Assembly: GCA_012840345.1 (NCBI GenBank)
Contig: DULO01000094.1
Location: 1 to 62,584, forward strand
Source: Candidatus Fermentithermobacillaceae bacterium
GTDB taxonomy: Bacteria > Bacillota > Sulfobacillia > Fermentithermobacillales > Fermentithermobacillaceae
DNA length: 62,584 bases
Direction: 5' to 3'
The notes below the pieces were generated by a model. That model made no database searches. It was not told the origin of the DNA and saw nothing but the letters and a program-made list of their open reading frames with translations. Below are positions 38,135 to 47,646 of this stretch, one piece after another; the first letter of the stretch is position 1, and every line of letters starts with the position of its first letter. A program made the position numbers and the translations under genes.

Positions 38135-38784
38135 AGAGCGTGACAAAGACGGGTCGTACGGTGGATGAAGCTGTCGCCGCGGCGCTTTCTGAGCTCGGAG
38201 TCACGGCAGACCTGGTGGAGATTGAGGTCATATCCGAGCCCTCGAGGGGATTCTTGGGGCTCTTGGGCGGAAAGGACGCTGAGGTAAGAGTCACGGTCAA
38301 GCCCGACAAGGAGCAAGTGGCCAGGGAGTTTGTGACGGGCGTCCTGGATAAGATGGGGATGGACGCCTCCTTGGAAGTGCTCAGGCGCGACGATAGCGTG
38401 ACCTTTAACATTGTCGGTCAAAACCTTGGCATTATCATAGGCCGGCGCGGTGAGACTCTGAGGGCTCTCGAGTTCCTTACCAACGTGGCTTCGGGCAAAG
38501 GCGCCGGGCCCTTTAAGAGGATCTTTGTTGACGCGGCCGGATACCGCCAGAGGCGGGAACGCGACCTGGCCGAGATAGCCGTATCGGTGGCTAAGCGTGT
38601 GGAAAGGCTTGGGAACCGTGTGGCTATGGAGCCTATGGATGCCAGGGACAGGCGGGTTGTCCATCTTGCCCTTCAGGGGCGGGGTACCGTGGAGACCTAT
38701 AGCGAAGGAGAAGAGCCGTTCAGGAGGGTAATTGTAGCCCCCCGGAAAGGAGACGGCAAGTCTCCGCAGGACGGCGGGCGCTAA
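38131..38784 (+). CDS. jag: RNA-binding protein Jag/KhpB
   Basis: A 217-residue protein with three parts. The N-terminal Jag domain (VTKTGRTVDEAVAAALSELG, and EPSRGFLGLLGGKDAEVRV) is followed by a KH domain with IIGRRGETLRALEFL (about 109-123) and a C-terminal R3H-type domain (RVVHLALQGRGTVETYSEGEEPFRRVIV). It binds RNA together with KhpA and affects cell division or elongation in related bacteria. It overlaps the yidC stop by four bases and is followed by a terminator. Confidence 0.94.
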   Translation: MKSVTKTGRTVDEAVAAALSELGVTADLVEIEVISEPSRGFLGLLGGKDAEVRVTVKPDKEQVAREFVTGVLDKMGMDASLEVLRRDDSVTFNIVGQNLGIIIGRRGETLRALEFLTNVASGKGAGPFKRIFVDAAGYRQRRERDLAEIAVSVAKRVERLGNRVAMEPMDARDRRVVHLALQGRGTVETYSEGEEPFRRVIVAPRKGDGKSPQDGGR

Positions 38785-38808
38785 TCGACGAGTTGTGAGA
38801 GTCCACGT

Positions 38809-38833
38809 AAAGCCCCGGTCTCCGGGGCTTTTC
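38809..38833 (+). terminator. Intrinsic terminator after jag
   Basis: A GC-rich stem (AAGCCCCGG/CCGGGGCTT) is followed by TTCC. It separates the rpmH-jag operon from mnmE. Confidence 0.75.
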
Positions 38834-38855
38834 CATCTTTTGCGGGGGTGACAGG

Positions 38856-40247
38856 GTGGAGAGCCGCTACCGGGAAGACGATAGAGACACGATCGCGGCG
38901 ATAGCTACGCCTCGTGGAACAGGAGGCGTGGCCATGGTCCGTGTGAGCGGGCCGGAGGCAATCGACGTTGCCGGGGCTTTTGCGCGTCTTCGGAAAGGAC
39001 GGCTTCACGATCTGGAAGACAGGCGGCTGGCCCTGGCCAGGTTGGTTGACTCGAGCGGTAACGTGTTCGATGAAGCCTTAGTAGTCGTGATGCGGGGTCC
39101 GCGGTCATTTACGGGCGAGGATACGGTGGAAGTCTATTGCCACGGCGGCAGGCTTGTAACGGAGAAGGCACTGTCCGAGGCGCTTTCCCACGGGGCCCGG
39201 CAGGCGGAGCCGGGTGAGTTCACGAGACGGGCTTACTTATCAGGCCGGATCTCTTTGGAGGAGGCCGAGGCTGTGCTGGAAGTAGTGGAGGCCCGCTCGG
39301 AAGCGGCGCTGTTTCAGGCCGGCCGGAGGCTTTGCGGAGAGCTCGGGGCAATGGTGCGCCGGTGGGAGGGCGAACTCCTGGATATATTGGCTGAAGTGCA
39401 GGGGGCCGCGGATTTTCCTGAAGATGTGCCGGATCAGCGCGAACAAATGTACGGACGGCTTCGCGTACTTGCCGGGGAGTTGGACGGTTTTCTCAAGAGG
39501 GCCCCTCTGGGGTTGGCGCTCTCGGACGGGATAACAGTGTGCCTGGTGGGTAGGCCGAATGTGGGCAAATCGTCCCTGTTTAACGCTTTGTTGAGAGAAG
39601 ATAGGGCAATAGTGACCGATTTTCCGGGGACGACCCGGGATGTTTTGCGGGAGACTAGCGAGTGGGACGGCTTGCCGGTCACGCTGCTTGATACGGCCGG
39701 TCTGCGGGCGACGGAAGAAATCGTGGAGGCCATCGGGGTCCTGCGAGCTGAGGCTTCGGCCGAGGAGGCGGAAGTGATCCTTTACGTAGTAGACGACACG
39801 GAAGGGATTTTGGAAGAGGACATCCGCTGGCTGGAGAAATGGAAAGACCGCAGGGTAGTGCTGGTGGTTAGCAAGGTGGATCTAGGGGTTGGGTCCGGTG
39901 TCCGGGACGCGAGAAAAGTGGCGGGGCCAGCCGGACAGAAGGTCGTGAAAGTGTCTTCGGTCACGGGTGATGGGCTGGACGTGCTTAAGCGTACGGTGGC
40001 CGGTTTCTTCGAGTCGGGCGCCGGGGTCGGTGATATCGTCCCCGGCTCGGCGAGGCAAGTTGACTGCGTCAGGAGGGCCTTGGACTCGGTATCGGAGGCA
40101 ATGTCAGAGCTCGAGGAAGGTTGGACTGACGACGTTGTGGCGTTGTCGGTTGAACGGGGGGCAAAGGCCTTAGCCGAACTCACGGGCAGAGATGTTCCCG
40201 AAGCCGCCCTGGACCGCGTTTTCTCGAGGTTTTGCGTCGGGAAGTAG
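38856..40247 (+). CDS. mnmE: tRNA uridine-5-carboxymethylaminomethyl GTPase
   Basis: A 463-residue GTPase that with MnmG modifies the wobble uridine (C5) of several tRNAs. The N-terminal folate-binding domain starts DTIAAIATPRGTGGVAMVRVSG. The G domain carries GRPNVGKSSLFN (about 230-241), DTAGLRAT and SKVD (a variant of NKxD). The C-terminus FCVGK is the CIGK-type catalytic Cys motif. A GTG start with GGGGGTG upstream. It lies 23 bases before mnmG. Confidence 0.95.
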   Translation: MESRYREDDRDTIAAIATPRGTGGVAMVRVSGPEAIDVAGAFARLRKGRLHDLEDRRLALARLVDSSGNVFDEALVVVMRGPRSFTGEDTVEVYCHGGRLVTEKALSEALSHGARQAEPGEFTRRAYLSGRISLEEAEAVLEVVEARSEAALFQAGRRLCGELGAMVRRWEGELLDILAEVQGAADFPEDVPDQREQMYGRLRVLAGELDGFLKRAPLGLALSDGITVCLVGRPNVGKSSLFNALLREDRAIVTDFPGTTRDVLRETSEWDGLPVTLLDTAGLRATEEIVEAIGVLRAEASAEEAEVILYVVDDTEGILEEDIRWLEKWKDRRVVLVVSKVDLGVGSGVRDARKVAGPAGQKVVKVSSVTGDGLDVLKRTVAGFFESGAGVGDIVPGSARQVDCVRRALDSVSEAMSELEEGWTDDVVALSVERGAKALAELTGRDVPEAALDRVFSRFCVGK

Positions 40248-40270
40248 GCTCTTGGCGGAGGTAGCGTTGG

Positions 40271-42076
40271 GTGAACGGTGAGATAGGGACGGTCGTAGTG
40301 GTAGGCAGCGGGCACGCCGCGGTAGAAGCAGCCCTCGCGTCGAGGCGCCTCGGGTTGGAGACGACCATAGTCGCGCTGAACGTCGCGAAAGTATCGAGCA
40401 TGCCGTGCAACCCCTCAATCGGTGGACCCGGAAAAGCGCAGATAGTATCGGAAATCGACGCCCTCGGCGGCGAAATGGCTTTGGCCACCGACCATGCGAC
40501 TACTTCCATGAGGCTCCTAAACGCGTCCAAAGGCCCTGCCGTCCAGTCGCTGCGGGCACAGGTGGACAAGAAGGTTTACGCTGCCCACATGCGGAGGGCC
40601 CTCGGAGAAGCCGGGGTCCGGATGGTGCAGGGGATGGTCCGTGACATCCTGGTCGGGAAAGATGGGCGTGCCTGCGGGGTGCGGTTGCGTGATGGGAGAG
40701 AGCTCCGCGGGGATGTCGTCGTCCTGGCCACAGGTGTGTACTTGGAGAGCCGCGTGATCATCGGGGAGAAGATACTGGATTCGGGGCCCATCGGCGAACC
40801 CGCGTCCCACGGGCTATCCGCCTCGTTGAAGGGTTTGGGCGTTGTCATGGGCAGGTTTAAGACAGGCACGTCTCCCAGGATAAAGAGAGGATCAATCTCG
40901 TGGGGAGAGCTTTCGATCGAGGAAGGCACCGATAGGCCATACGCGTTTTCCTTTATGTCCAAGCCCAGAGTGTGGGAGAGCGAGGTCTGTTACTCTACCT
41001 ACACTAATGAGGCAACCCACAAAGTGATCCGGAAGAACGTCCACAGGTCTCCGCTTCTAAACGGCACTATAGAGGGTATAGGGCCGCGGTACTGTCCTTC
41101 GATTGAGGACAAGGTGGTCAGGTTTCCTCACCGCGCGCGTCATCAGATTTACCTGGAGATCGAGTGTGGAGACTCTGACGACGTATACCTCCTCGGATTA
41201 TCCACTAGTCTTCCTGAGGATGTTCAGTTAGAAATGGTGAGGAGCTTGCCCGGGATGGCGCGGGCGGTGATATCGGTTCCGGGGTACGCCATCGAATACG
41301 ACTACGTAGTGCCGTCCCAGTTGAGACCCACCTTGGAGCTCAAGGAAATCCCGGGCCTGTTTACCGCGGGGCAGATCAACGGTTCGTCAGGCTACGAAGA
41401 AGCCGCCGCTCAGGGCCTTATTGCCGGCATAAACGCCGCCATGACGGTCATGGGAAAGGAGCCCGTCGTACTCCAGAGGGACGAGGCTTACATCGGAGTA
41501 CTCATCGACGACATTACGAGGACGCCCATAAGGGAGCCGTACCGCATGCTGACGGGAAGGGCAGAGTACCGGCTTCTCTTGAGGCAATCCAATGCCGACA
41601 CCCGGCTTACACCGTTGGGCCGAAGGATCGGCCTCGTCTCAGACGAAAGATGGGAATGCTTCAGGATCAAAGAGGGGCAGATGGAGACAGCGCGCGCTCT
41701 CCTTAGGAAAAGGCGCGGGGGAGAGGCGGTTTGGGACCTGCTAAGGAATCCGAGATACTCTTTGGCGGATTTCTTTCCTGAAATTCCTGAGCTTAGGGAC
41801 CTTCCGTCCGGCGTGTTGAGCGAAGTAGAGATAGAGGCGAAGTATCAAGGCTTCATTGAGCGACAGGAGAGGGAAGCGAGGCGGCTTGCCCGGTACAGGG
41901 GCAAGGCCATTCCGCCGGGCTTGGACGTGGCCAGGGTCGTGGGGCTTTCAAAGGAAGGGCAAGACAAGTTGCGAAAGCACAGTCCGGCCACTCTTGGGCG
42001 CGCCTTGGAAATCGGGTTGTCTCCGTCTGACGCCATGATTCTTCTAGCCTATTTGAGAGGTGGCGGTGAGAGGTGA
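40271..42076 (+). CDS. mnmG: tRNA uridine-5-carboxymethylaminomethyl synthase subunit
   Basis: A 601-residue FAD enzyme, partner of MnmE. The FAD-binding loop reads VVVGSGHAAVEAALASRR (about 9-26) and the catalytic Cys block is MPCNPSIGGPGKAQIVSEIDALGGEM, with the usual KGHLVRE replaced by GKAQIVSE. Later blocks GRFKTGTSPRI and GQINGSSGYEEAAAQGL are standard. The stop overlaps the rsmG start by four bases. Confidence 0.95.
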   Translation: MNGEIGTVVVVGSGHAAVEAALASRRLGLETTIVALNVAKVSSMPCNPSIGGPGKAQIVSEIDALGGEMALATDHATTSMRLLNASKGPAVQSLRAQVDKKVYAAHMRRALGEAGVRMVQGMVRDILVGKDGRACGVRLRDGRELRGDVVVLATGVYLESRVIIGEKILDSGPIGEPASHGLSASLKGLGVVMGRFKTGTSPRIKRGSISWGELSIEEGTDRPYAFSFMSKPRVWESEVCYSTYTNEATHKVIRKNVHRSPLLNGTIEGIGPRYCPSIEDKVVRFPHRARHQIYLEIECGDSDDVYLLGLSTSLPEDVQLEMVRSLPGMARAVISVPGYAIEYDYVVPSQLRPTLELKEIPGLFTAGQINGSSGYEEAAAQGLIAGINAAMTVMGKEPVVLQRDEAYIGVLIDDITRTPIREPYRMLTGRAEYRLLLRQSNADTRLTPLGRRIGLVSDERWECFRIKEGQMETARALLRKRRGGEAVWDLLRNPRYSLADFFPEIPELRDLPSGVLSEVEIEAKYQGFIERQEREARRLARYRGKAIPPGLDVARVVGLSKEGQDKLRKHSPATLGRALEIGLSPSDAMILLAYLRGGGER

Positions 42077-42828
42077 GGGCCGGCGCGGACCCGGGGGCTA
42101 TGGATGCCATAGTAGCCAGGGGTATGGACGCTTTCAAGACAGGCATGGATTCAATGGGTTTCTATCTGGATAGTAGAGGCACGTCATACGTTAAGTCCTG
42201 GTTTGAGTTCTACTACAAGTGGCCCGGCAGGCGAGTCGTGGGGTTTACCGAGCCGGAAGACATCGCGGTTAAGCTTATTGCCGATTCTTTTTCGGTTCAG
42301 TTGATCGAAGGACTGTCGGAAGTGAAGAGCGCGGTGGACCTGGGTAGCGGAAACGGTTGGCCAGGGTTGGCCGTAAAGCTGTGCTTTCCGGAGGCAAGAG
42401 TCGCTTTGATGGACGCAAGGCAAGGGGCGTGCAGGTTTATGGCCGGCTTATTGATGGAAGCACCTCTGAAAGGGACTTCTGTGTTGGAGGTCCGGGCGGA
42501 AGAGGCCGCGCGGGACCCCCTGTTAAGGGAGGGTTTCGGGCTGGTGGTGTCCCGGGCTATGGCGGCGCCGGCGGTGGCGCTGGAGCTTTGCGCGCCGTTC
42601 GCCCAGGTTGGCGGAAAAGTGGTACTGTGGCTCGGTCCGGAGCAGGAGGAGACAGTCGCGAGGGCTCCGTCGCTGCCTGAGATCGGCTTGAACCTGGCAG
42701 GCGTGTTGGACTATAGTTTGCCGTCGGGTACGGGCCGAAGACTCCTGGCTGTATACGAAAAGACTTCGGGGGTAGCGGAAGGTTTTCCGCGGCGCTACTC
42801 CAACATTTCCAAGAAACCTCTATTTTGA
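42073..42828 (+). CDS. rsmG: 16S rRNA (guanine-N7) methyltransferase RsmG
   Basis: A 251-residue SAM-dependent methyltransferase for G527 of 16S rRNA (E. coli numbering). The SAM-binding motif is VDLGSGNGWPGLAVKL (about 88-103), followed by a basic strand VALMDARQGACRF and SRAMAAPAVALELCAP. The GTG start overlaps the end of mnmG, the same order as in B. subtilis. It is followed by noc with a 64-base gap. Confidence 0.93.
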   Translation: MRAGADPGAMDAIVARGMDAFKTGMDSMGFYLDSRGTSYVKSWFEFYYKWPGRRVVGFTEPEDIAVKLIADSFSVQLIEGLSEVKSAVDLGSGNGWPGLAVKLCFPEARVALMDARQGACRFMAGLLMEAPLKGTSVLEVRAEEAARDPLLREGFGLVVSRAMAAPAVALELCAPFAQVGGKVVLWLGPEQEETVARAPSLPEIGLNLAGVLDYSLPSGTGRRLLAVYEKTSGVAEGFPRRYSNISKKPLF

Positions 42829-42892
42829 TCCCCTCAAACGGAAGGTAATATCCTCCAAATAATAGAAACATGTCCTCTGGGGGGATGTACTT

Positions 42893-43693
42893 TTGTCCAG
42901 AGGAGCGCTACTTGAGAAGTTCGAGGCAAAGGAGGTACCCGTAGAGGCAGTTAAAATGCGGCCCGGCGCTTACGTGCCGGGAGGGGCTGAATCCATAAGC
43001 CGTAAAGTTCTAAAAGACTTGGTGAGAGGAACCAAGACGCCGATTCTGGTGCGCCCGGTCGGGGACTGCTACGAGGTCATAGCCGGAGACATAGAGTTCC
43101 TCGCCGCCAAGAGACAGGGCCAGCAAGCGGTCGATGTGCAGTCCGCCGAACTCAGCGACAGAGACGCTTTGTTGTTGCGGTTGCTTGAAGGATGTAAGCG
43201 GGGCGATGTTAACGTCGCCGAGGAGGCGGAAATCATCAGGGAGCTAAACCGGGAGCACGGTTTGACTCAGCATGAGATCGCGGTAAGGTGTGATAGGGTT
43301 CAATCAACTGTAGCCAACAAGCTTCGCCTCCTAAAGCTGCCCCAGGAAGTGCTCGAGAGCCTCAGGCGAGGAGAGATAGGAGAACGGCACGCGAGAGCGC
43401 TGCTTAAGGTGCCTGACCCGGACAAGCAATTGGCTCTTTTCAGGAGATGCCTGAAGGGCAAGCTGTCAGCCACGGAGATGGAGTCGATGTGCGGAGCCGC
43501 GGCCGGTGCCTCGGCTAGGTCGAGGCACAAGAAGTCCCACCTAGGCGTGGGAAAAGACCCGAGAATATATCAGAACGCTCTTAGGAGCGTTGTCCGGGAA
43601 ATGCAAAAAGCAGGATTGAGCGCTTTCTGTGAAGAAGACATTGCCGGTAACAGATGGGAGTTCAAAGTATGCCTCACAGTATCAGAGGGCTAG
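42893..43693 (+). CDS. noc: Noc/ParB-like nucleoid protein with degenerate CTP-binding motifs
   Basis: A 266-residue ParB-family protein at the usual position of noc, between rsmG and parA. The central helix-turn-helix ([27 protein letters not shown], about 122-148) and ERHARALL are clearly Noc/ParB-like. In the N-terminal domain the GERRxRA motif reads GDIEFLAAK and ENLQRE reads EGCKRGD, so the residues that bind CTP in ParB and Noc seem lost. The start is a TTG behind GGGGGG. It may keep DNA binding but lack nucleotide-gated spreading. The 3' end runs on to 18 bases before parA. Confidence 0.82.
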   Translation: MSRGALLEKFEAKEVPVEAVKMRPGAYVPGGAESISRKVLKDLVRGTKTPILVRPVGDCYEVIAGDIEFLAAKRQGQQAVDVQSAELSDRDALLLRLLEGCKRGDVNVAEEAEIIRELNREHGLTQHEIAVRCDRVQSTVANKLRLLKLPQEVLESLRRGEIGERHARALLKVPDPDKQLALFRRCLKGKLSATEMESMCGAAAGASARSRHKKSHLGVGKDPRIYQNALRSVVREMQKAGLSAFCEEDIAGNRWEFKVCLTVSEG

Positions 43694-43709
43694 CCTTAGC
43701 CGGTGCGTT

Positions 43710-44495
43710 ATGTCGAAAGTAATCGCTATAGCCAACCAGAAGGGCGGGGTCGGTAAGACCACTACCGCCATCAACCTCGCGGCTTGTTTAGGAGACCTGG
43801 GCCGATCTGTGCTCTTGGTGGACCTGGACCCACAAGGCAACGCTTCGAGCGGGTTAGGTGTTGACAGGCGGAGCAAGGGACCGTCGCTCTATGATTGCCT
43901 TATTGGTAATCTCGAGCCCGTGAAAGCCTTGAGGGCAACCGGATTCCGTGGCCTATGGCTCTTGGCGTCGTCCCTTGACTTGGCCGGAGCGGACATTGAG
44001 TTGGTTAACCTCAAGGACCGAGAGAGCCGGTTGAAGAAGGTGGTCGCGCAGGTGCGCGACAACTACGACTACGTGTTCATTGACTGCCCCCCGTCCCTCG
44101 GACTCCTTACGGTCAATGCGCTTACGGCCGCCGACTCGGTTCTGATCCCCATCCAGTGCGAGTACTACGCTCTTGAGGGACTGAGCCAGCTCTTGAACGT
44201 GATTAAGCTCGTTAGAGGACGGCTTAATTCCACCTTGGAGTTGGAAGGCGTGTTGTTGACCATGTTTGACGGGCGGACCAACCTTTCGCTTCAGGTGGCT
44301 GAGGACGTTAAAAGGTACTTTAGGGACAAGGTGTACCAGAGCATCATCCCCAGAAACGTGAGGCTTTCTGAGGCGCCTTCGCACGGGAAACCGATCACTA
44401 TCTATGATCCAAGGTCCAAGGGCGCCGAGGTATACAGAGAGCTTGCGGAGGAGGTTCTGCGACGTGGCCAGGAAGAGTCTAGGCAGAGGTATTGA
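43710..44495 (+). CDS. parA: Chromosome-partitioning ATPase ParA (Soj)
   Basis: A 261-residue deviant-Walker ATPase that drives origin segregation and in B. subtilis regulates DnaA. Motifs are [20 protein letters not shown] (Walker A with the signature lysine, about 4-23), [10 protein letters not shown] and [10 protein letters not shown]. The ATG at 43710 is chosen by family length, because the frame is open upstream inside noc. It overlaps parB by 32 bases. Confidence 0.95.
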   Translation: MSKVIAIANQKGGVGKTTTAINLAACLGDLGRSVLLVDLDPQGNASSGLGVDRRSKGPSLYDCLIGNLEPVKALRATGFRGLWLLASSLDLAGADIELVNLKDRESRLKKVVAQVRDNYDYVFIDCPPSLGLLTVNALTAADSVLIPIQCEYYALEGLSQLLNVIKLVRGRLNSTLELEGVLLTMFDGRTNLSLQVAEDVKRYFRDKVYQSIIPRNVRLSEAPSHGKPITIYDPRSKGAEVYRELAEEVLRRGQEESRQRY

Positions 44496-45324
44496 AGCCT
44501 TGATTCCGACGGGAGACGCTCCCGCCGGCGAGATTATACAGGTGGACCCGAGGGATATCGAGCCCGACCCGAACCAGCCCAGGCAGACGTTTGACGACGA
44601 AAAGATTGAGGAGTTGGCCGGTTCGCTGAGGGAGCACGGTATCATTCAGCCGCTGGTAGTTAGGATGGTCGGCGGCGTGTACCGTCTGGTGGCGGGCGAG
44701 CGTCGTCTGCGGGCCGCTCTGAAGGCCGGACTGGAGACTGTTCCGGTCGTTGTCAAGGAAATGGACGACCGGGAAGCCATGGAGGTCTCCCTTGTCGAGA
44801 ACCTGCAGCGGGAAGAACTGGGCCCTCTTGAGCAGGCGGCGGCCTTTCAGCGGCTGATGGAGGAGTTTGGACTCACTCAGGACGAGATAGCCAAGAGAGT
44901 GGGGAAGAGCCGTCCGGACGTGGCCAACACCCTGAGGTTGCTCCGGTTGGAGCCGGAGGTTAAGGAGTTGTTGGCGTCGGGTGCTCTGTCTGGCGGACAC
45001 GGCCGCGCGCTGGTTAGTTTGGACCGCGAGGCGCAAGTGCGCTTGGCCAAGCTTGCGGTAGCCAAGGGGCTCTCTGTTCGGAAAACCGAGGAGGCCGTCG
45101 CGGCGGAAAGCAAGAAGACGCAAAAGAGGGAAAAGGAAAAGCCCGCGGTTCCGACGCGGCGACGGGATGCCGAGGAGTTGTTGAGCGCCGCCCTGGGCAG
45201 CCCAGTTCAGGTCAGAGTCCAGGGTTCAAGGGGCACCATCGAAGTGTCCTTCTACGGTGAAGAGGACTTGGAGAGATTGGTAGATACCATTCAACGTGGA
45301 GCTCGCGCCGCGGCGACAAACTAG
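44464..45324 (+). CDS. parB: Chromosome-partitioning protein ParB (Spo0J)
   Basis: A 286-residue CTP-dependent clamp that loads at parS. It begins [14 protein letters not shown] (the ParA-activating N-terminus), followed by [20 protein letters not shown]. The CTP-binding motifs [11 protein letters not shown] and [10 protein letters not shown] are intact. The helix-turn-helix reads [24 protein letters not shown], and a C-terminal dimerisation domain ends the protein. GTG start behind GGAGGAGG. A perfect parS lies 12 bases after the stop. Confidence 0.96.
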   Translation: MARKSLGRGIEALIPTGDAPAGEIIQVDPRDIEPDPNQPRQTFDDEKIEELAGSLREHGIIQPLVVRMVGGVYRLVAGERRLRAALKAGLETVPVVVKEMDDREAMEVSLVENLQREELGPLEQAAAFQRLMEEFGLTQDEIAKRVGKSRPDVANTLRLLRLEPEVKELLASGALSGGHGRALVSLDREAQVRLAKLAVAKGLSVRKTEEAVAAESKKTQKREKEKPAVPTRRRDAEELLSAALGSPVQVRVQGSRGTIEVSFYGEEDLERLVDTIQRGARAAATN

Positions 45325-45336
45325 GCGGGCGCCGGA

Positions 45337-45352
45337 TGTTTCACGTGAAACA
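45337..45352. promoter_or_regulatory. parS: parS centromere site, perfect consensus
   Basis: The 16-base palindrome TGTTTCACGTGAAACA matches the bacterial parS consensus exactly. ParB loads here. It lies about 9 kb from the origin, directly after parB and before alr. It is the only copy I found in the window. Confidence 0.97.
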
Positions 45353-45385
45353 CCAACCTAACCCCCAGCACAGGAGGCCTTTTCC

Positions 45386-46528
45386 ATGCAGAAACACCTG
45401 AGACCGACATGGGCAGAGGTAGACTTGGAAGCTTTCCGCAGGAACCTTGAGACCGCTTCCGATCTCACCGGTTCTAGCACACGGCTATTGCCTGTAGTGA
45501 AAGCCAACGCCTACGGGATAGGCGCGGTGGAAGCGTCACGGGTCGCCTTGAAAGAGCCCAAAGTAGAAGGCCTTGCGGTGGCTACCCCTGACGAAGCGGT
45601 CCAACTGCGGGACGCCGGCATAACCGCCACGGTACTGGTCTTGGGCCCGTCCACCAGGGAGGCCACCGAAGTCCTTGTTGACCGGGATGTGTCGATTACC
45701 GTGACAAGCATGGAAGGCCTAAGGTACGCGGCGGACGCAGGGGAGAAACTCGGCCGCCGAGCACGGATTCACCTAAAGATCGACACGGGGATGGGGCGGA
45801 TAGGTTTCCGCTCCGAAGACGACATCTCTCTGGCATTGAACTTCATCGCTTCGACCGGTTCAATCTTCTTCGAGGGGGTATTCACCCATTTTTCAGTGGC
45901 CGACACCGACCGGGCCCGGACCGAGAAACAAATAGAAGCGTTTGAGGCCGTCCGGACAGTCGTCGAGCGCGCCAACCTCAGACCCAGGTACTATCACGCT
46001 TCAAACTCCGCGGGGATCCTGGCCTATCCCGCGGCCCACCTGGACCTCGTTCGCCCCGGTATCATGTTGTACGGCTCTTACCCCGACGAATCGCTGGCCG
46101 GGATAGGTTCACTAAGCCCTGTGCTCTCTCTCTACAGCACCATATCCCATGTCAAGACAGTACCCTCCGGTACGGCTATTGGGTACGGGGCGACCTACGT
46201 GACCCCGTCGCCCACCACAATTGCCACTTTGCCCATAGGGTACGCCGACGGATATCCTCGTAATCTCTCAAACAAAGGTTCGGTCCTTGTCCGGGGAAAA
46301 CGTCTTCCTATCGTAGGGCGGGTCTGTATGGACCAACTCATGGTGGACGCCGGAGCTATTCCCGACGTCCGGCCCGGGGAACGTGCTACTCTCATTGGAA
46401 AAGACGGTGACGAGACCATAACCGTAGATGACGTAGCGCGCCTGGCGGGGACGATAGCCCACGAGATACTCACAGGCCTTTCACCCCGGGTACCCAGGAT
46501 CTACCTCCCAGAAAAAACCGTCTCCTAG
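45386..46528 (+). CDS. alr: Alanine racemase
   Basis: A 380-residue fold type III PLP enzyme interconverting L- and D-alanine for peptidoglycan. The PLP lysine is in LPVVKANAYGIGA (about 36-48), and the second catalytic base lies in the C-terminal domain (PSGTAIGYGATYVTPSPTTIATLPIGYADGYPR). Other blocks are KIDTGMGRIGF, RPGIMLYG and GRVCMDQLMVD. The ATG follows CAGGAGG. A monocistronic gene just after parS. Confidence 0.95.
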   Translation: MQKHLRPTWAEVDLEAFRRNLETASDLTGSSTRLLPVVKANAYGIGAVEASRVALKEPKVEGLAVATPDEAVQLRDAGITATVLVLGPSTREATEVLVDRDVSITVTSMEGLRYAADAGEKLGRRARIHLKIDTGMGRIGFRSEDDISLALNFIASTGSIFFEGVFTHFSVADTDRARTEKQIEAFEAVRTVVERANLRPRYYHASNSAGILAYPAAHLDLVRPGIMLYGSYPDESLAGIGSLSPVLSLYSTISHVKTVPSGTAIGYGATYVTPSPTTIATLPIGYADGYPRNLSNKGSVLVRGKRLPIVGRVCMDQLMVDAGAIPDVRPGERATLIGKDGDETITVDDVARLAGTIAHEILTGLSPRVPRIYLPEKTVS

Positions 46529-46618
46529 GGCAGGAACTTGTACAGACACGTCGAATCTGACATGAGGACAAGTCTTCCACTTTAGCGTAGTTCATCCAGT
46601 AGCTCGTCGAGATGATCG

Positions 46619-47629
46619 GTGGTGCGTCTGTTGCAGGGGCTATTCTCAAAGTCGGCAAAAGGAGCCAGGCCCAAAGTCCTTGGACCGGAACCGGAGCCAC
46701 GATACACGCTTTTGATCGTTCCAAACCACGGTGGCGCCAAGAGCAAGTCCTTGGCTTTCAGCCGTAGTTTCGTAGTCACCGCCCTTTGCTTCCTTGTGAT
46801 GGCTACCGCCGCCCTAACGTGGTTCGTCTGCTCATACAGAGAAAACCAAAAAGAACTAGCGGAACTCAGGTACCTGCATGAGGTGGCCGATTCCCAGAAG
46901 CAACAAATCATCGCCCTGCAAGAGCAGTATCAAGAACTGAGCCAGCGGCTCCGACAGTCGGAACTTACCGAAGCCCAGATCAGGACCATGCTTGACGAGG
47001 AAGGTTTGTTGCCCCAGTCCACGGGTTCGGGATTTGCCGCCGCGTCGGTTCAACGATCTCCCGGCCTGACCTCGCGTGACGGATTGACCAATCCCCGCCA
47101 GCTCCTCGACAGGGATATGGGCAGCGCCCTTTACGCGCTTGGGCTGGCAAGCGAGGACCTTGAGAAACGCTTGGACGAGCTGGATGAGAAGGTCGAGGAG
47201 CTACAGGAGACAGCCGTGACCACGGTTGACTTTTGCAGAGCCAAGCCAAGCATTTGGCCGGTAAGTGGGAGCATATCCTCGTCCTTCGGCGGCCGGATCC
47301 ATCCGGTTACCGGAACCCGTGACCAGCACCAGGCGACGGATATCGCCGCTCCATACGGCGCCGATGTCAAAGCCACCGCGGACGGTGTGGTAACCTTCGC
47401 CGGTTACAAGTACGGGTACGGCTACACGGTTATCCTTTCACATAAGTTCGGATACAGCACCTTGTACGCCCACTGTTCAAAACTTAGAGTCACCGCGGGA
47501 CAAGAAGTGAAGCGCGGGGACGTCATTGCCAACGTAGGCCAGTCGGGAACAGCGACAGGTCCTCACTTGCACTACGAGATCAGACTAAACGGCCAGCCGG
47601 TTGACCCCGAAGACGGATATCTGCCCTAG
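46619..47629 (+). CDS. Membrane-anchored M23 (LytM) metallopeptidase with coiled coil
   Basis: A 336-residue protein: a short basic N-terminus, a transmembrane helix near residues 50-68, a coiled coil (NQKELAELRYL...QRLRQ, about 75-125), then a linker and a C-terminal LytM domain (about 210-336). Zinc ligands are visible as HQATD (HxxxD) and HLH in TGPHLHYEI, so it may be an active peptidoglycan endopeptidase acting outside the membrane. It is followed closely by a bactofilin gene, a frequent pairing. The GTG start is not firmly supported by a ribosome-binding site. Confidence 0.9.
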   Translation: MVRLLQGLFSKSAKGARPKVLGPEPEPRYTLLIVPNHGGAKSKSLAFSRSFVVTALCFLVMATAALTWFVCSYRENQKELAELRYLHEVADSQKQQIIALQEQYQELSQRLRQSELTEAQIRTMLDEEGLLPQSTGSGFAAASVQRSPGLTSRDGLTNPRQLLDRDMGSALYALGLASEDLEKRLDELDEKVEELQETAVTTVDFCRAKPSIWPVSGSISSSFGGRIHPVTGTRDQHQATDIAAPYGADVKATADGVVTFAGYKYGYGYTVILSHKFGYSTLYAHCSKLRVTAGQEVKRGDVIANVGQSGTATGPHLHYEIRLNGQPVDPEDGYLP

Positions 47630-47646
47630 ATCGGGAGGCTTTGAGC

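Noticed and set aside
47320-47345. Loss of a zinc ligand in the M23 peptidase, because HQATD differs from HxGxD
   Set aside because: The ligands follow the HxxxD spacing and the HxH motif is intact; only the non-ligand Gly is changed.
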